From Thermoflexales bacterium (GTDB lineage: Bacteria; Chloroflexota; Anaerolineae; J036; Brachytrichaceae): a DNA stretch of 64,000 nucleotides. Below, in pieces: positions 53,132 through 61,816 of this stretch. Both the position numbers and the translations under genes were made by a program. Every line of letters begins with the position of its first letter. Within the stretch, counting starts at the first letter, position 1. The stretch lies in assembly GCA_019694215.1 (NCBI GenBank), contig JAIBCK010000003.1, positions 1-64,000 of the forward strand, given 5' to 3'. Below the pieces are notes generated by a model, which saw only the letters and a list, made by a program, of their open reading frames with translations, searched no databases and had not been told where the DNA came from.

Positions 53132-56100
53132 CTACTCGGTACGCCGCAGACGCGCAGGCAACAGCGGCGCGAGCATGCGGCGGTCAATGGGGGACAGGGC
53201 TTCGAGGCCCACCAGCGCGACCGCGTAGACCAGGACGCCGACGACGACGCCCAGGCCCAGCAGACCGACGCCGGACAGGATGTAGATCGAGAGCGCCATC
53301 AGCGCCGCGGCGATGAGCGGCCGTCCCAGCAGCCGGTGCCACTTCAGGCGTGTGATGTGCGCGCGCACAAAGACGTAGAACGCCGCAAGTTGCGCCAGCT
53401 CGGACAATGCCGTGATGGCGGCCGCTGCGACGAAGCCATAGCGCGGCAGGAAGATGATGTTCGCGATCAGGTTGAAGGCCACCGCGGCCACGAAGGCGCC
53501 CACCAGGCGGCGCTGTTGGCCCACGGCAATCAACGCGTAGTTGGTCACGCTATTGATCCAGCCAAACGGCATGTGCCAGATGGTGATCGAAAGCGCCAGT
53601 GCACCCTGCGGCAGGAAGGCGTCGCCGCCCAGCACCTTGATCAGCGGACCCGCCGCGAACGTGACGACCACGGCGAGCGGCAGGGCCAGCATCCACAGCA
53701 GTTTGACCGCAAGCACATAGGCGCGCGCCAGAGGGTTGTCCGTTGGAGAGCCTGGCTCCCGCTCGCCGGCCATGCGCGACAGGGTCGGGAAGAGCGCCTG
53801 GGTAAACAGGGAGGGGACGATGTTGAAGGCGTCAATGTATTTGTAGCCGGCCGTGTAGTAGCCCACCTGTGTCTCGCTGCGGGTGAACCCCTTGAGCAGC
53901 GGAACATCCAGACGCCAGAAGATCGTGCTGAGCAGGTGGTTGATCGCGAGCGGCGATGCCTCACGCAGAATTGCCAGGCGCGACATGGGCTGAGGCCCTT
54001 CGCGCGGCAACGAGAAGGGCAGGTGCAGGATACGCCGTGCGAGTACGAGCAGCACGCCGAGTGTGATCAGGTTGGTCGCGATCGAGGTCATGGCCAGCCC
54101 GACGATCCCCCAGCCGCCCAGCAGCAGGGCCGCCCCGAGCGCGGCCTTGATGAGCGCGCTGACGATGGTCAGCCCAGCCGGCACCTCGGCCTTGTCGTGG
54201 GCGAAGAACAGCGCGCTCAGCCCGGTCGCCAGGCTGCCGGGGATCTGGCTCAGGGTCAGAAGCAGCAGCGTGGTCTGCGTGTCGACCGAGATGCCATCGC
54301 TGCTGGCGTACAGCGCGATGACGATCAGGACGAGCGGCGTCGCCAGCGCGCCGAGCATCAGGCGAAGGACGCTGGTGTCAAAGAAGTAGCGGAAGGCGTT
54401 GGCCTTGTCCCGGGCGGCATCCCGAATCAGAAACGTGTTCAGGCCGAAATTCATCAGGATCTCGAACCAGCTCACGATGACGACGGCAAACGAGTAGTTG
54501 CCCGCGCCCGCTGGCCCGAGCACACGCAGCATGAGGAAGGCGAAGGCCATGTCAATCACGCGCGCGACCAGGTTCAGCCCGGTCAGCAGCAGGCTGTTGC
54601 GGGCGATGACGCGCACGGCATGCGTGTCATCGGGGGTTCCACGCGCGCGCCAGAGATACAGCGTGGCCAACGCAAGCAGCGACACGAGGCCAATGAAGCT
54701 GGCAAATGCACCGATGCGCAGCGAATCCGGCGCATAACGGAAACGAATGGTCAGTGGCGTTGCGGAGGCCTCCAGCTTGACCGCGCGGAAGTTGCCGTTC
54801 ACACGCTGGATGTCGAGGTCGGTGAAGGTGTTGTCACCCGCGTCGGTGGACCTGACCATCGCCCGCCAGCCCGCAAAGGCGCTGTCGGTCAGGATCAGCC
54901 AGCGGCCTTCGCCGGCCGGGACATCGATCCATACCTCGTTGTTGCGATAGGACGTGATGGTTGCCGGCCCGGGCTCGGAGGGTGTGCCCGTGGTTGGCGC
55001 ACCGCCTCCCTCGAACACGGCCAGTCGACGCGGGTCCCGCGTTTGCACGGCATTGGCGAAGCTTGTGACGCGCTCGGCGGCGGCCAGGGGCAGGGTGTAG
55101 GCGCGGGGCAGGGCGCGCGTGTTCTCGTAAATCGAAACGTGGCCATCGTCAAAGACGCGTTTGAGGCCGGGCACGGAGAGTGCATCGCGGCTCTGGGCGA
55201 GCACAAATCGCACCCCCAGCACATCGACCAGCGGTGACGACAGGCTGGCCGCGCGCTGAAACGGCGCGATGCGGTTGTAGGGCAGCTCGCCCTGGGGCTC
55301 GATGGCCTGCATGTAGTCGACATATTGACGCGGGATGATCGAGTCGTAGCCGCGGATGTCCTGCAGGTCGAACCACCACGCCAGGTTGGCGTTGAGTGGC
55401 TTTCCACCGTTTGGCTCATAGGTTGTCAATCGCCACTGACCGGGCTGCTGCTTGAGAAAGCCGATGGCTTCCGGTGTCACCTTGAGCAGGGCCGGGTCGA
55501 CGGCCGGGTTGAATCCCGTCCATGCCAGTGCACAATCGGCGACCACGAGGGCAATGGCGGCCATGGCGCCGAGGTGACGCCGGCGCGCGCTGCCCAACGC
55601 CAGAAGAATGGTACCGCTGGCCAACGTCCACACAGCCAGACCAAAGGCATTTACGGCTTCCAGGCTGAAGAACAGCTCCGGTGTAAAGCCGTCATCGGCC
55701 AGGTCGAGGCGCTCGATCACCCGGGCCAGCGGCTCGCGCAAGGCGGTGAAACCCAGCCGCGCAAAGACGATCAGCGCGACCAGCATGGCCCCTGCGATGA
55801 GCAAGGCGCGTCCGACCTTGCGCAGGCGTTCGCCGGCCGGCTTGCGCAGGGCGGCATCGAGGCCGGCCCCGGCCAGCAAACTCAAGGCGATGGTGAGCGG
55901 GTAGATCCAGCGGAAGGGCGAGTGCAGCTGGTTGATCCCCGGCAGCCCGTAATACAAGATCGCATACAGCGGCGTACCGAAGATGAACCCCACGCAGGCG
56001 ACGGCCAGGACGACGAAGAACCAGCGCGGGAAGGCGCCCGCCAACGCCCCACGCTCATTGGCCAGCCATCGTCCCCGTCGCCGAACACCCTGCAGCGCGG

Positions 56101-57214
56101 CATAGGCCGCCAGTAGCAACGTGAGGATGCCGACATAGGCCGCGCCCTCGACCGAGTTCTTCCAGCGGCCGTCCTGCCACCAGGTGTGACCACTCGGGGT
56201 GGGGACCGCCGCAAAGCGCAGGCCGAAGACGTCGAAATACTGGTGCTGCGCCTCCGAACCAAAGAAGTTTGGCATCAGCCAGCGCAGCCAGCCCAGGCTC
56301 TTCGGAAAGCCATAGCTCAGCACCTGCGCGAAGTCGGCGCGTCCGGCGCGGAAGCTCTGGGTCACCAACTCGTACAACGGCAGAAGCTGGATGGCCCCCA
56401 ACAGCCCGCCGCCGAGCGCCATGGCGGTGAGACCGGCCAGCGGACGAATCCACGCCCGTGCACCGCGCCGTCGGGTGATGACGATCAGGCGCCAGCTCGA
56501 GAACGCGACGGTAAGAATTGCCGTGTAGAGCGTGACCTCGACATGCCCGGCCAGGATCTGGCAGCCCAGTGCAAAGGCCCCGAGTACGGCCCAGGGCACC
56601 GTGGCCGGTCGTCCCCGCAGCCCGGGAGCCTGGTGGATGATCCGGTCCGCCATCGCCAGCACAAGGGGCATCCAGGCAGCGGCGGCGATGATCATCTGAA
56701 ACACCACCGAGGACAGCATGAAACCGCTCAGCTCATAGGCCAGCCCGGCAAACAGCGCGCCTGCCCGGCCCAGCCCAAGCGTGCGCGCAAACACAAACAT
56801 GAAGACACCGGCCAGACCGAGGTTGAGCACGGTGAACCAGCCATACGCGGCCTCGAGCGGCAGCACGTAGTACAGGATACTCAGTGGGTACAGCGCAGAA
56901 TGTTGACCTGCGGCTAGAAAGGGCACGCCGGCGAACAGGTTCGGATTCCACAGCGGCAGCTCGCCCTGGCCGAGCGACGACAGGATGAAGTGCTTCCAGG
57001 CGTAGTTTTCGAGGACGAGATCGGAGAGCAGGTGGTTCTGCGGGCGACCGACGCCGAGCGTCGACGCCATCGACGCGAAAGGCTCGTACTGGAAGATGTT
57101 GTCCGCGGGCAGCAGCGTGAGGCCTCCCACCGTCACTGGCAGGAAGAGCAGGAAGGGTGCCAGCAACAGCGCCAGCACACAGGCGGTCGTGGCGAAACGC
57201 CGCAAACGGGCCAT
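53132..57214 (-). CDS. YfhO-family membrane protein fused to a Wzx/MATE-type flippase
   Basis: The 1360-residue protein has an N-terminal YfhO/GT-C-like membrane part with more than ten hydrophobic segments (about 1-590) and an extracytoplasmic region with its closing membrane helix (about 590-860). From about 865 (RVIARNSLLLTGLNLVARV) it continues into a complete polysaccharide flippase of the MOP superfamily, with YFFDTSVLRLMLG and FWRLDVPLLKGFTRSE. YfhO proteins are linked to glycosylation of wall polymers and lipids, and flippases move lipid-linked sugars. The fusion implies direct coupling. Start 57214 (MARLRRFATT) overlaps the upstream stop as TGATG. No frameshift is seen. Confidence 0.85.
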   Translation of the reverse strand: MARLRRFATTACVLALLLAPFLLFLPVTVGGLTLLPADNIFQYEPFASMASTLGVGRPQNHLLSDLVLENYAWKHFILSSLGQGELPLWNPNLFAGVPFLAAGQHSALYPLSILYYVLPLEAAYGWFTVLNLGLAGVFMFVFARTLGLGRAGALFAGLAYELSGFMLSSVVFQMIIAAAAWMPLVLAMADRIIHQAPGLRGRPATVPWAVLGAFALGCQILAGHVEVTLYTAILTVAFSSWRLIVITRRRGARAWIRPLAGLTAMALGGGLLGAIQLLPLYELVTQSFRAGRADFAQVLSYGFPKSLGWLRWLMPNFFGSEAQHQYFDVFGLRFAAVPTPSGHTWWQDGRWKNSVEGAAYVGILTLLLAAYAALQGVRRRGRWLANERGALAGAFPRWFFVVLAVACVGFIFGTPLYAILYYGLPGINQLHSPFRWIYPLTIALSLLAGAGLDAALRKPAGERLRKVGRALLIAGAMLVALIVFARLGFTALREPLARVIERLDLADDGFTPELFFSLEAVNAFGLAVWTLASGTILLALGSARRRHLGAMAAIALVVADCALAWTGFNPAVDPALLKVTPEAIGFLKQQPGQWRLTTYEPNGGKPLNANLAWWFDLQDIRGYDSIIPRQYVDYMQAIEPQGELPYNRIAPFQRAASLSSPLVDVLGVRFVLAQSRDALSVPGLKRVFDDGHVSIYENTRALPRAYTLPLAAAERVTSFANAVQTRDPRRLAVFEGGGAPTTGTPSEPGPATITSYRNNEVWIDVPAGEGRWLILTDSAFAGWRAMVRSTDAGDNTFTDLDIQRVNGNFRAVKLEASATPLTIRFRYAPDSLRIGAFASFIGLVSLLALATLYLWRARGTPDDTHAVRVIARNSLLLTGLNLVARVIDMAFAFLMLRVLGPAGAGNYSFAVVIVSWFEILMNFGLNTFLIRDAARDKANAFRYFFDTSVLRLMLGALATPLVLIVIALYASSDGISVDTQTTLLLLTLSQIPGSLATGLSALFFAHDKAEVPAGLTIVSALIKAALGAALLLGGWGIVGLAMTSIATNLITLGVLLVLARRILHLPFSLPREGPQPMSRLAILREASPLAINHLLSTIFWRLDVPLLKGFTRSETQVGYYTAGYKYIDAFNIVPSLFTQALFPTLSRMAGEREPGSPTDNPLARAYVLAVKLLWMLALPLAVVVTFAAGPLIKVLGGDAFLPQGALALSITIWHMPFGWINSVTNYALIAVGQQRRLVGAFVAAVAFNLIANIIFLPRYGFVAAAAITALSELAQLAAFYVFVRAHITRLKWHRLLGRPLIAAALMALSIYILSGVGLLGLGVVVGVLVYAVALVGLEALSPIDRRMLAPLLPARLRRTE

Positions 57215-57861
57215 CAGTAGAACGACTCGATCTTCCAGCCGCGCTGGCGCGCCACCGCGCGCAGCTTGCGATCCGGGTTGATGGCGACGGGCTGGCCCAC
57301 CGCGTGCATCAACGGCAGGTCCGACGCCGAATCGGTATAAAACGTGCAATCCTTCAGGCTCGCACCGCGCTCCCCCGCGATTCGCTGTGCCCAGTACAGC
57401 TTGCCGGCGCCAAAGCACGGCTCGCCCACCACGGCGCCAGTCAGTGCGCCACGCTCGACGGCGAGCTCGGTGCAACAGTACGGCATGTCGACGTGTTCGG
57501 CGACGGGACGCACTGCGAACTGTGTGGAGGCAGAGAGCAGCACGGCGTACTCGCCGGCTTTCTCGTGCTCGCGCACCCGCGCGACGGCCTTCGGGGCGAT
57601 GTGTGGGGCGAGCTCATCCTCGAACCATTTGTCGCACAACGTTTTGAGATTGGAAGCGCTCCCGCCCTTGATGCTGCTGCTCAGGCGCGCCATTGCCTTC
57701 GGGAAGTTCATCAGATTGAGCGAGTACTGCGCGCTGATGATCACCACGCTGGCCAGCTCGCCCACCGTGAGCGCGCGTCGGCGCCACAGATACTTGACGA
57801 ATTGAATGCCACTGCTCACATCGAGCAGGGTCTTGTCCATGTCAAAAAACGCAATGCGCAT
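57214..57861 (-). CDS. HAD-IB phosphatase (SerB/CicA-like)
   Basis: The 215-residue HAD-IB hydrolase has motif I FFDMDKTLLDVSSG, motif II LLSASTQF, a lysine in GAGKLYWAQ and motif IV YTDSASDLPLM. It is related to phosphoserine phosphatase and CicA-type proteins. Its place between a PIG-L deacetylase and a YfhO-flippase suggests it removes phosphate from a sugar- or lipid-linked intermediate, which is inference. It starts 3 nt after the PIG-L gene and overlaps the next gene by 1 nt. Confidence 0.88.
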   Translation of the reverse strand: MRIAFFDMDKTLLDVSSGIQFVKYLWRRRALTVGELASVVIISAQYSLNLMNFPKAMARLSSSIKGGSASNLKTLCDKWFEDELAPHIAPKAVARVREHEKAGEYAVLLSASTQFAVRPVAEHVDMPYCCTELAVERGALTGAVVGEPCFGAGKLYWAQRIAGERGASLKDCTFYTDSASDLPLMHAVGQPVAINPDRKLRAVARQRGWKIESFY

Positions 57862-57864
57862 GAG

Positions 57865-58752
57865 CTACTCCGCGAACAGGTCAGTCTTTAGCCTGCCCCG
57901 CGCTGGCGCTGCGGGATAGGCTTGCGAGAAGCGCTCATCGGCGCTGCGTCGGAAGAACAGCCGTTGGATGAGCGGCTGTCCCTTGGTTGGCATTTGTTGG
58001 CTGGCGTGGCAGGCTGAGGCGGCCCGCTTGACCTCGATCACCGGGCGAATATCGATGCGCACATGGGGCGGCAGGTCCCACGACGCGATCTGAACGAGGT
58101 CGATGTCGTGATTGCGCCCCCAGCGGCGGGGATCCTTGCCGGTCCAACGCAAGGCGCGCGCACCCCAGCGCACAAAGCGCTTGGGGAAGACCGAGTAGAA
58201 CAGGCGCGGCGCTGGCATGCCGTCCGCGAGTGCCGGGTCGAGCGGCGCGCCGATGCTGACCGTGGACGCGCCATCGGGAGCGTAGCCGATCCGAATCCCC
58301 CAGGCCAGCTCATACAGCCGCAGCGTGGCGCGGTGGCACTGGATGTGATCGGGGTGCCCGTAGCCGCCGTACTGGTCATGCGTGATCAGCACGTTTGGCC
58401 GGTGGGCCACAACGAAACCCGCAAGACGTCGGGCCGCAACATCGATGTCCGCCTGCACAAAGGCATCCGCGCGCGCGTTGTCGGGCGAGCCTTTCATGCC
58501 GGAGTCGCGGAAGCCGAGATAGGCATACGAAGCCAGGCCGAGTGCCTTCGATGCGCAGGCCAGCTCGGTGTCCCGCAGGTCCTCGACACTGGCATAGCCC
58601 TCGAGGCGATGCGCATCGACGGTGCCGGACTCGCCACGCGTCGCGCACAGGTAGTGCACGCTGACGCCAGCGCGCGCATAGTGGGCGAGGGTGCCGCCGA
58701 TGCCAAACGACTCGTCATCGGGGTGCGCCAGAAAGGCGAGCAGGGTGCTCAT
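57865..58752 (-). CDS. PIG-L family N-acetylglucosaminyl deacetylase
   Basis: The 295-residue LmbE/PIG-L protein has the zinc-binding AHPDDES near residue 10 and the second metal motif HPDHIQCH around 140. It deacetylates an N-acetylglucosamine group on a lipid- or thiol-linked sugar. About 50 C-terminal residues look non-conserved. Start 58752 (MSTLLAFLAHPDDE) is the family N-terminus and overlaps the dehydratase stop as ATGA. The longer frame to 58899 lies inside the upstream gene. Confidence 0.9.
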   Translation of the reverse strand: MSTLLAFLAHPDDESFGIGGTLAHYARAGVSVHYLCATRGESGTVDAHRLEGYASVEDLRDTELACASKALGLASYAYLGFRDSGMKGSPDNARADAFVQADIDVAARRLAGFVVAHRPNVLITHDQYGGYGHPDHIQCHRATLRLYELAWGIRIGYAPDGASTVSIGAPLDPALADGMPAPRLFYSVFPKRFVRWGARALRWTGKDPRRWGRNHDIDLVQIASWDLPPHVRIDIRPVIEVKRAASACHASQQMPTKGQPLIQRLFFRRSADERFSQAYPAAPARGRLKTDLFAE

Positions 58753-59708
58753 CGTCCAATCACCCCCTCCGGTCCGGCGCCACAGACAAGCACGCAGGCG
58801 CGATCGTCCGGCCGCAGCTTGAGTTTCCCCGTCAGAAGGCCGGCCGCGGCGGCAGCCCCGCTCAACTCGGCGGCGATGCCGTACTCGAAGTACAGCCACT
58901 CGGCTGCGGCCTGCATCTCGTCATCGGTGAGCAGCGCGACCTCGGCGACGTTGGCCCGGATCAGCTCGAAGTTGATCGGCTCGGTCGACCGCGCCGCGAG
59001 CGTGCCCACGCGCGTCGTGACCCGCTCCAGCGTAACCGGGTGTCCGGCGCGCAGGCTGTCATGCACCGCGCTGGCACCCACCGGCTCGACGCCGAGGATG
59101 CGGATGGCCGGGTTGATCGCGCGGGCAGCCAGCGCAACGCCGCTGATCAACCCGCCGCCGCCGATTGCGGCGATGATCACGGTCGTGTCCGGCGCATCCT
59201 CCAGAATTTCCAGGGCCAGCGTAGCCTGCCCGGCGATCACCAGCGGGTCGGCGAAGGGGTGGATGTAGGCGGCCCCGTGTTGGCTCGCAAAATCCTGCGC
59301 GATTCTGTTGGCCTCGTCCCACACACCGCCTTCGACCGACACCGTCGCCCCCCACGTGCGCAATTTCTCGACTTTGTGGGTGGGTGTCGTCGTCGGCACA
59401 ACGATGCGGGCCGGGATGCCGGCGCGCCAGGCGGCAAATGCGACCCCCAGCCCGTGGTTGCCCCCTGAGGCCGTGACCAGCCCGTTTGCCAACGCCTCGG
59501 GTGGCAGGCTTAGCGCCTTGTTGAGCGCGCCGCGCGCCTTGAATGAACCGGAGACCTGCAGATATTCCAGCTTGAAGTCGACGCGCCCGATACTCGAGAG
59601 GGTCCGTTTTGCGGGCCCAATGGCGAGGTGCGGAGTGCGGCGGATGCCCGACGCGATGCGCGCGTGCGCGGCCCGGACATCGCCCAGGGTGGGAAGGGAA
59701 TGCGTCAT
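58749..59708 (-). CDS. Threonine/serine dehydratase (PLP fold type II)
   Basis: The 319-residue enzyme has the PLP lysine K57 in SGSFKARGA, the phosphate-binding ASGGNHGLGVAFAA and the loop GGGGLISG. It lacks the C-terminal ACT-like regulatory domain of biosynthetic IlvA. It should be a catabolic threonine or serine dehydratase, or a serine/threo-3-hydroxyaspartate type. It begins at 59708 with a TGATG overlap to the threonine aldolase gene. Confidence 0.9.
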   Translation of the reverse strand: MTHSLPTLGDVRAAHARIASGIRRTPHLAIGPAKRTLSSIGRVDFKLEYLQVSGSFKARGALNKALSLPPEALANGLVTASGGNHGLGVAFAAWRAGIPARIVVPTTTPTHKVEKLRTWGATVSVEGGVWDEANRIAQDFASQHGAAYIHPFADPLVIAGQATLALEILEDAPDTTVIIAAIGGGGLISGVALAARAINPAIRILGVEPVGASAVHDSLRAGHPVTLERVTTRVGTLAARSTEPINFELIRANVAEVALLTDDEMQAAAEWLYFEYGIAAELSGAAAAAGLLTGKLKLRPDDRACVLVCGAGPEGVIGR

Positions 59709-60793
59709 CAGTAGGATTGGGCGCGTCCCGTGCTGGCCGAAGGCGCATCGGTGCGAGCGACCTCGGCGAAGACCTGCAACGCCTCTCGGATGTCATCGGC
59801 GCTGATCCAGCAGTGCGTGACACAGCGGATCCTGCGCGCGAAGGTGGCTACCACCTTGATGCGGTGTTTTGCCAGGCGTCGGGTGAGTTCCACCGCGTCA
59901 AAGGGCAGGGCGGGGTCCAAATCGACGTAGACCATGTTGCTGGGAACATCCCCTACGACGCGCAGGCCGGGGATGCCCGCCAGCCCGGCGGACAAGGCGC
60001 GCGCGTTGGCATGATCATCGCGCAGGCGTTGCGGCATGGTCTCCAACGCAACGATGCCAGCCGCCGCCAGGATGCCGGCCTGGCGCATGCCACCTCCCAG
60101 CACCTTGCGGCGCCGGTGCGCGGCCCGGATGAACGCCCGTGAGCCACACAGCACCGAGCCGACGGGCGCACTCAGAGCCTTGCTCAGGCAGAAGGTGGCG
60201 CTGTCCGCTGGCGAGGTGAGGTCCCGCACGGGGATGTCCAGCGCCGCGGCCGCATTGAACACGCGCGCGCCGTCGACGTGCAGCGCGATGCCGCGCGCAT
60301 GCGCGAAGTCTGCAACCCGGCGCGTGTATTCCACAGAAAGCACCGCGCCCCCCATGCGGTTGTGCGTGTTCTCCAGCGCGATGATGCGTGTCACGGGGAA
60401 GTGCGCGTCATCGCCGCGGATGGCGGCCTCGATTTGGTCGAGGCGCAGCGTGCCGTCGGGCTGGTTGACCAGGGGGCGCGGGTTGATCCCGGCGATCGAT
60501 GCCAGGCCGCCCTGCTCGTAGAGATAGAGGTGCGCCTGGTCGCCGACGATGGCCTCGTCGCCTTTGCCGCCGTGCACCATCATGGCGATCAGGTTGCCCT
60601 GCGTGCCCGAGGCGACAAACAGTCCGGCCTCGAAGCCGAGGCGCTCGGCGGCCAGCTCCTGCAGCGCGTTCACCGTGGGGTCCTCTCCGAAGACATCGTC
60701 GCCGACGACGGCGCCGGCCATGGCCTCGCGCATGGCCGGGGTGGGGACGGTCACCGTGTCCGAGCGCAGATCGATGACGCTATTGATACTCAT
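59708..60793 (-). CDS. ltaE: Low-specificity threonine aldolase
   Basis: The 361-residue fold type I PLP enzyme has DLRSDTVTVPTPAMREAM at its N-terminus, HVDGARVFNAA and the PLP lysine K205 in FCLSKALSAPVGS. It cleaves threonine or allo-threonine to glycine and acetaldehyde. With the dehydratase that follows, it points to threonine breakdown, and glycine could enter the GcvPB system. Start 60793 (MSINSVIDLRSD) is used because the longer frame to 60916 runs into the upstream intergenic region. Confidence 0.92.
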   Translation of the reverse strand: MSINSVIDLRSDTVTVPTPAMREAMAGAVVGDDVFGEDPTVNALQELAAERLGFEAGLFVASGTQGNLIAMMVHGGKGDEAIVGDQAHLYLYEQGGLASIAGINPRPLVNQPDGTLRLDQIEAAIRGDDAHFPVTRIIALENTHNRMGGAVLSVEYTRRVADFAHARGIALHVDGARVFNAAAALDIPVRDLTSPADSATFCLSKALSAPVGSVLCGSRAFIRAAHRRRKVLGGGMRQAGILAAAGIVALETMPQRLRDDHANARALSAGLAGIPGLRVVGDVPSNMVYVDLDPALPFDAVELTRRLAKHRIKVVATFARRIRCVTHCWISADDIREALQVFAEVARTDAPSASTGRAQSY

Positions 60794-60804
60794 GTGGGCG
60801 GCGA

Positions 60805-60810
60805 ATTGTA
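60805..60810 (-). promoter_or_regulatory. -10 element for the ltaE operon
   Basis: The minus strand reads TACAAT, with 11 nt to the ltaE start codon and no Shine-Dalgarno site, so the leader is very short. Confidence 0.45.
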
Positions 60811-60931
60811 CTTGCCCCGCGGCCGCACACGTGGGACTGGGTTGGCCGCTTTCGCGGGATACGATAACATCGAGGCTCCGCCTTCCAGGCAGAGAGTCAA
60901 CCTCATTTCGCATCATTCAAGGAACATTCGC

Positions 60932-61408
60932 ATGACCCAACTTCTCCCTCTTAATACCGGCGATCAGGTCGTCATCGACAACAACATCTGGACCGGGCGC
61001 AAGGTGATCGCGAACGGCAGCGTGATCAAGCCTGCAAGCGGTGGGCTCTTCAGCGCCAGCCGAACCTACACGCTTCCCAGTGGGGCCAGCCTGGTCCTTT
61101 CGAGCGGCGGCTTCGGCGCGCCGAAGGTCACGGTCAATGGTCAGCCCGTGCCCTACGGGCGCAAGATGGAAGCGGTGGACTACCTTCTGGCGGCCATCCC
61201 TCTGCTTCTGCCGATAATCTCCCTCGGCGGTGCACTGCAGCTTGGCCTGGGCGTCTTCGGCTTCCTGATGAACATCCAAACACTTTCGATGGCACCCGAA
61301 CGGAAGCCCGTTCTGGGCAAGGTGCTGGCGCTCTCCGGCGTGATCCTCGTGGTCGGCCTCGCCATCACCGTCTTCTTCGGAATCCTCCTGGCGGCGGCGA
61401 GGCGTTGA
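60932..61408 (+). CDS. Membrane protein of unknown function
   Basis: I do not recognise this 158-residue protein. A polar, beta-rich N-terminal part (about 1-78) has short repeated hydrophobic patches (VIDNNIWTGRKVIANGS, SGASLVLSSGG). It is followed by a long hydrophobic stretch (about 83-115) and a final membrane helix (about 128-153) with a basic end. ATG 60932 is chosen because AAGGAA lies about 8-9 nt upstream and the preceding frame overlaps the divergent ltaE gene. The short small-protein gene on the other strand follows. Confidence 0.7.
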   Translation: MTQLLPLNTGDQVVIDNNIWTGRKVIANGSVIKPASGGLFSASRTYTLPSGASLVLSSGGFGAPKVTVNGQPVPYGRKMEAVDYLLAAIPLLLPIISLGGALQLGLGVFGFLMNIQTLSMAPERKPVLGKVLALSGVILVVGLAITVFFGILLAAARR

Positions 61409-61440
61409 CCCCGTCCCGGAGCATTCACCCAATCTCCAGA

Positions 61441-61475
61441 AAAACAAAGCGCCCGCCGACAAGATCGGCGGGCGC
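61441..61475 (-). terminator. Terminator of the small membrane-protein gene
   Basis: An 11-bp perfect stem (61449-61459 with 61465-61475) is followed on the minus strand by TTTGTTTT. It lies 27 nt past the stop of the small gene. Confidence 0.85.
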
Positions 61476-61501
61476 TCCGTTGTACAGAAGTTCGCTGTGG
61501 C

Positions 61502-61672
61502 TTACAGGCCGTCGACCAGGTTGCCGAGCGCGAGCACGACGAAGCCGACCAGCACGAGCCAGAACGCCAGCGGGCTGATCACCGGGATCGCGATGAGCGA
61601 GCCGAGAAGGCCGACGATCGCCAGAATTGCGGCAACGATGAAGGTAACCTGCTTGGGTGCGCTGAGATTCAT
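61502..61672 (-). CDS. Small two-helix membrane protein (56 aa)
   Basis: This short gene encodes 56 residues, starting MNLSAPKQVTFIVAAILAIV and ending NLVDGL. Two membrane segments (about 10-30 and 34-50) are joined by a tight turn containing P-V-I-S-P. A strong Shine-Dalgarno GGAGG lies 7 nt before the ATG, and a clear terminator follows, so it is almost certainly expressed. Function is unknown. Confidence 0.8.
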   Translation of the reverse strand: MNLSAPKQVTFIVAAILAIVGLLGSLIAIPVISPLAFWLVLVGFVVLALGNLVDGL

Positions 61673-61699
61673 GATTTTCCTCCGTGATTTCGAAACGTA

Positions 61700-61746
61700 T
61701 CGATAAAGACCGGGCCGGCCACCTCCACTCGAAGGGTGGCTGGCCC
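61700..61746 (-). terminator. Terminator after the Agl23-like/NHL gene
   Basis: A 12-bp stem (61712-61723 with 61735-61746, one G-T pair) is followed on the minus strand by GTCTTTATC. It lies about 70 nt past the stop at 61817. Confidence 0.6.
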
Positions 61747-61816
61747 GAACAGGCCGCAGTCAATCATCGATTCACACCTGTGCACAAGGGGGCATGGACG
61801 AACCAAGCCAGTTGGG

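Noticed and set aside
53096-55237. A 713-codon open frame on the plus strand
   Set aside because: It is antisense to the YfhO-flippase gene. Its product is Arg/Gln/Asp/His-rich with no recognisable domain, as expected of a mirror frame in GC-rich DNA.
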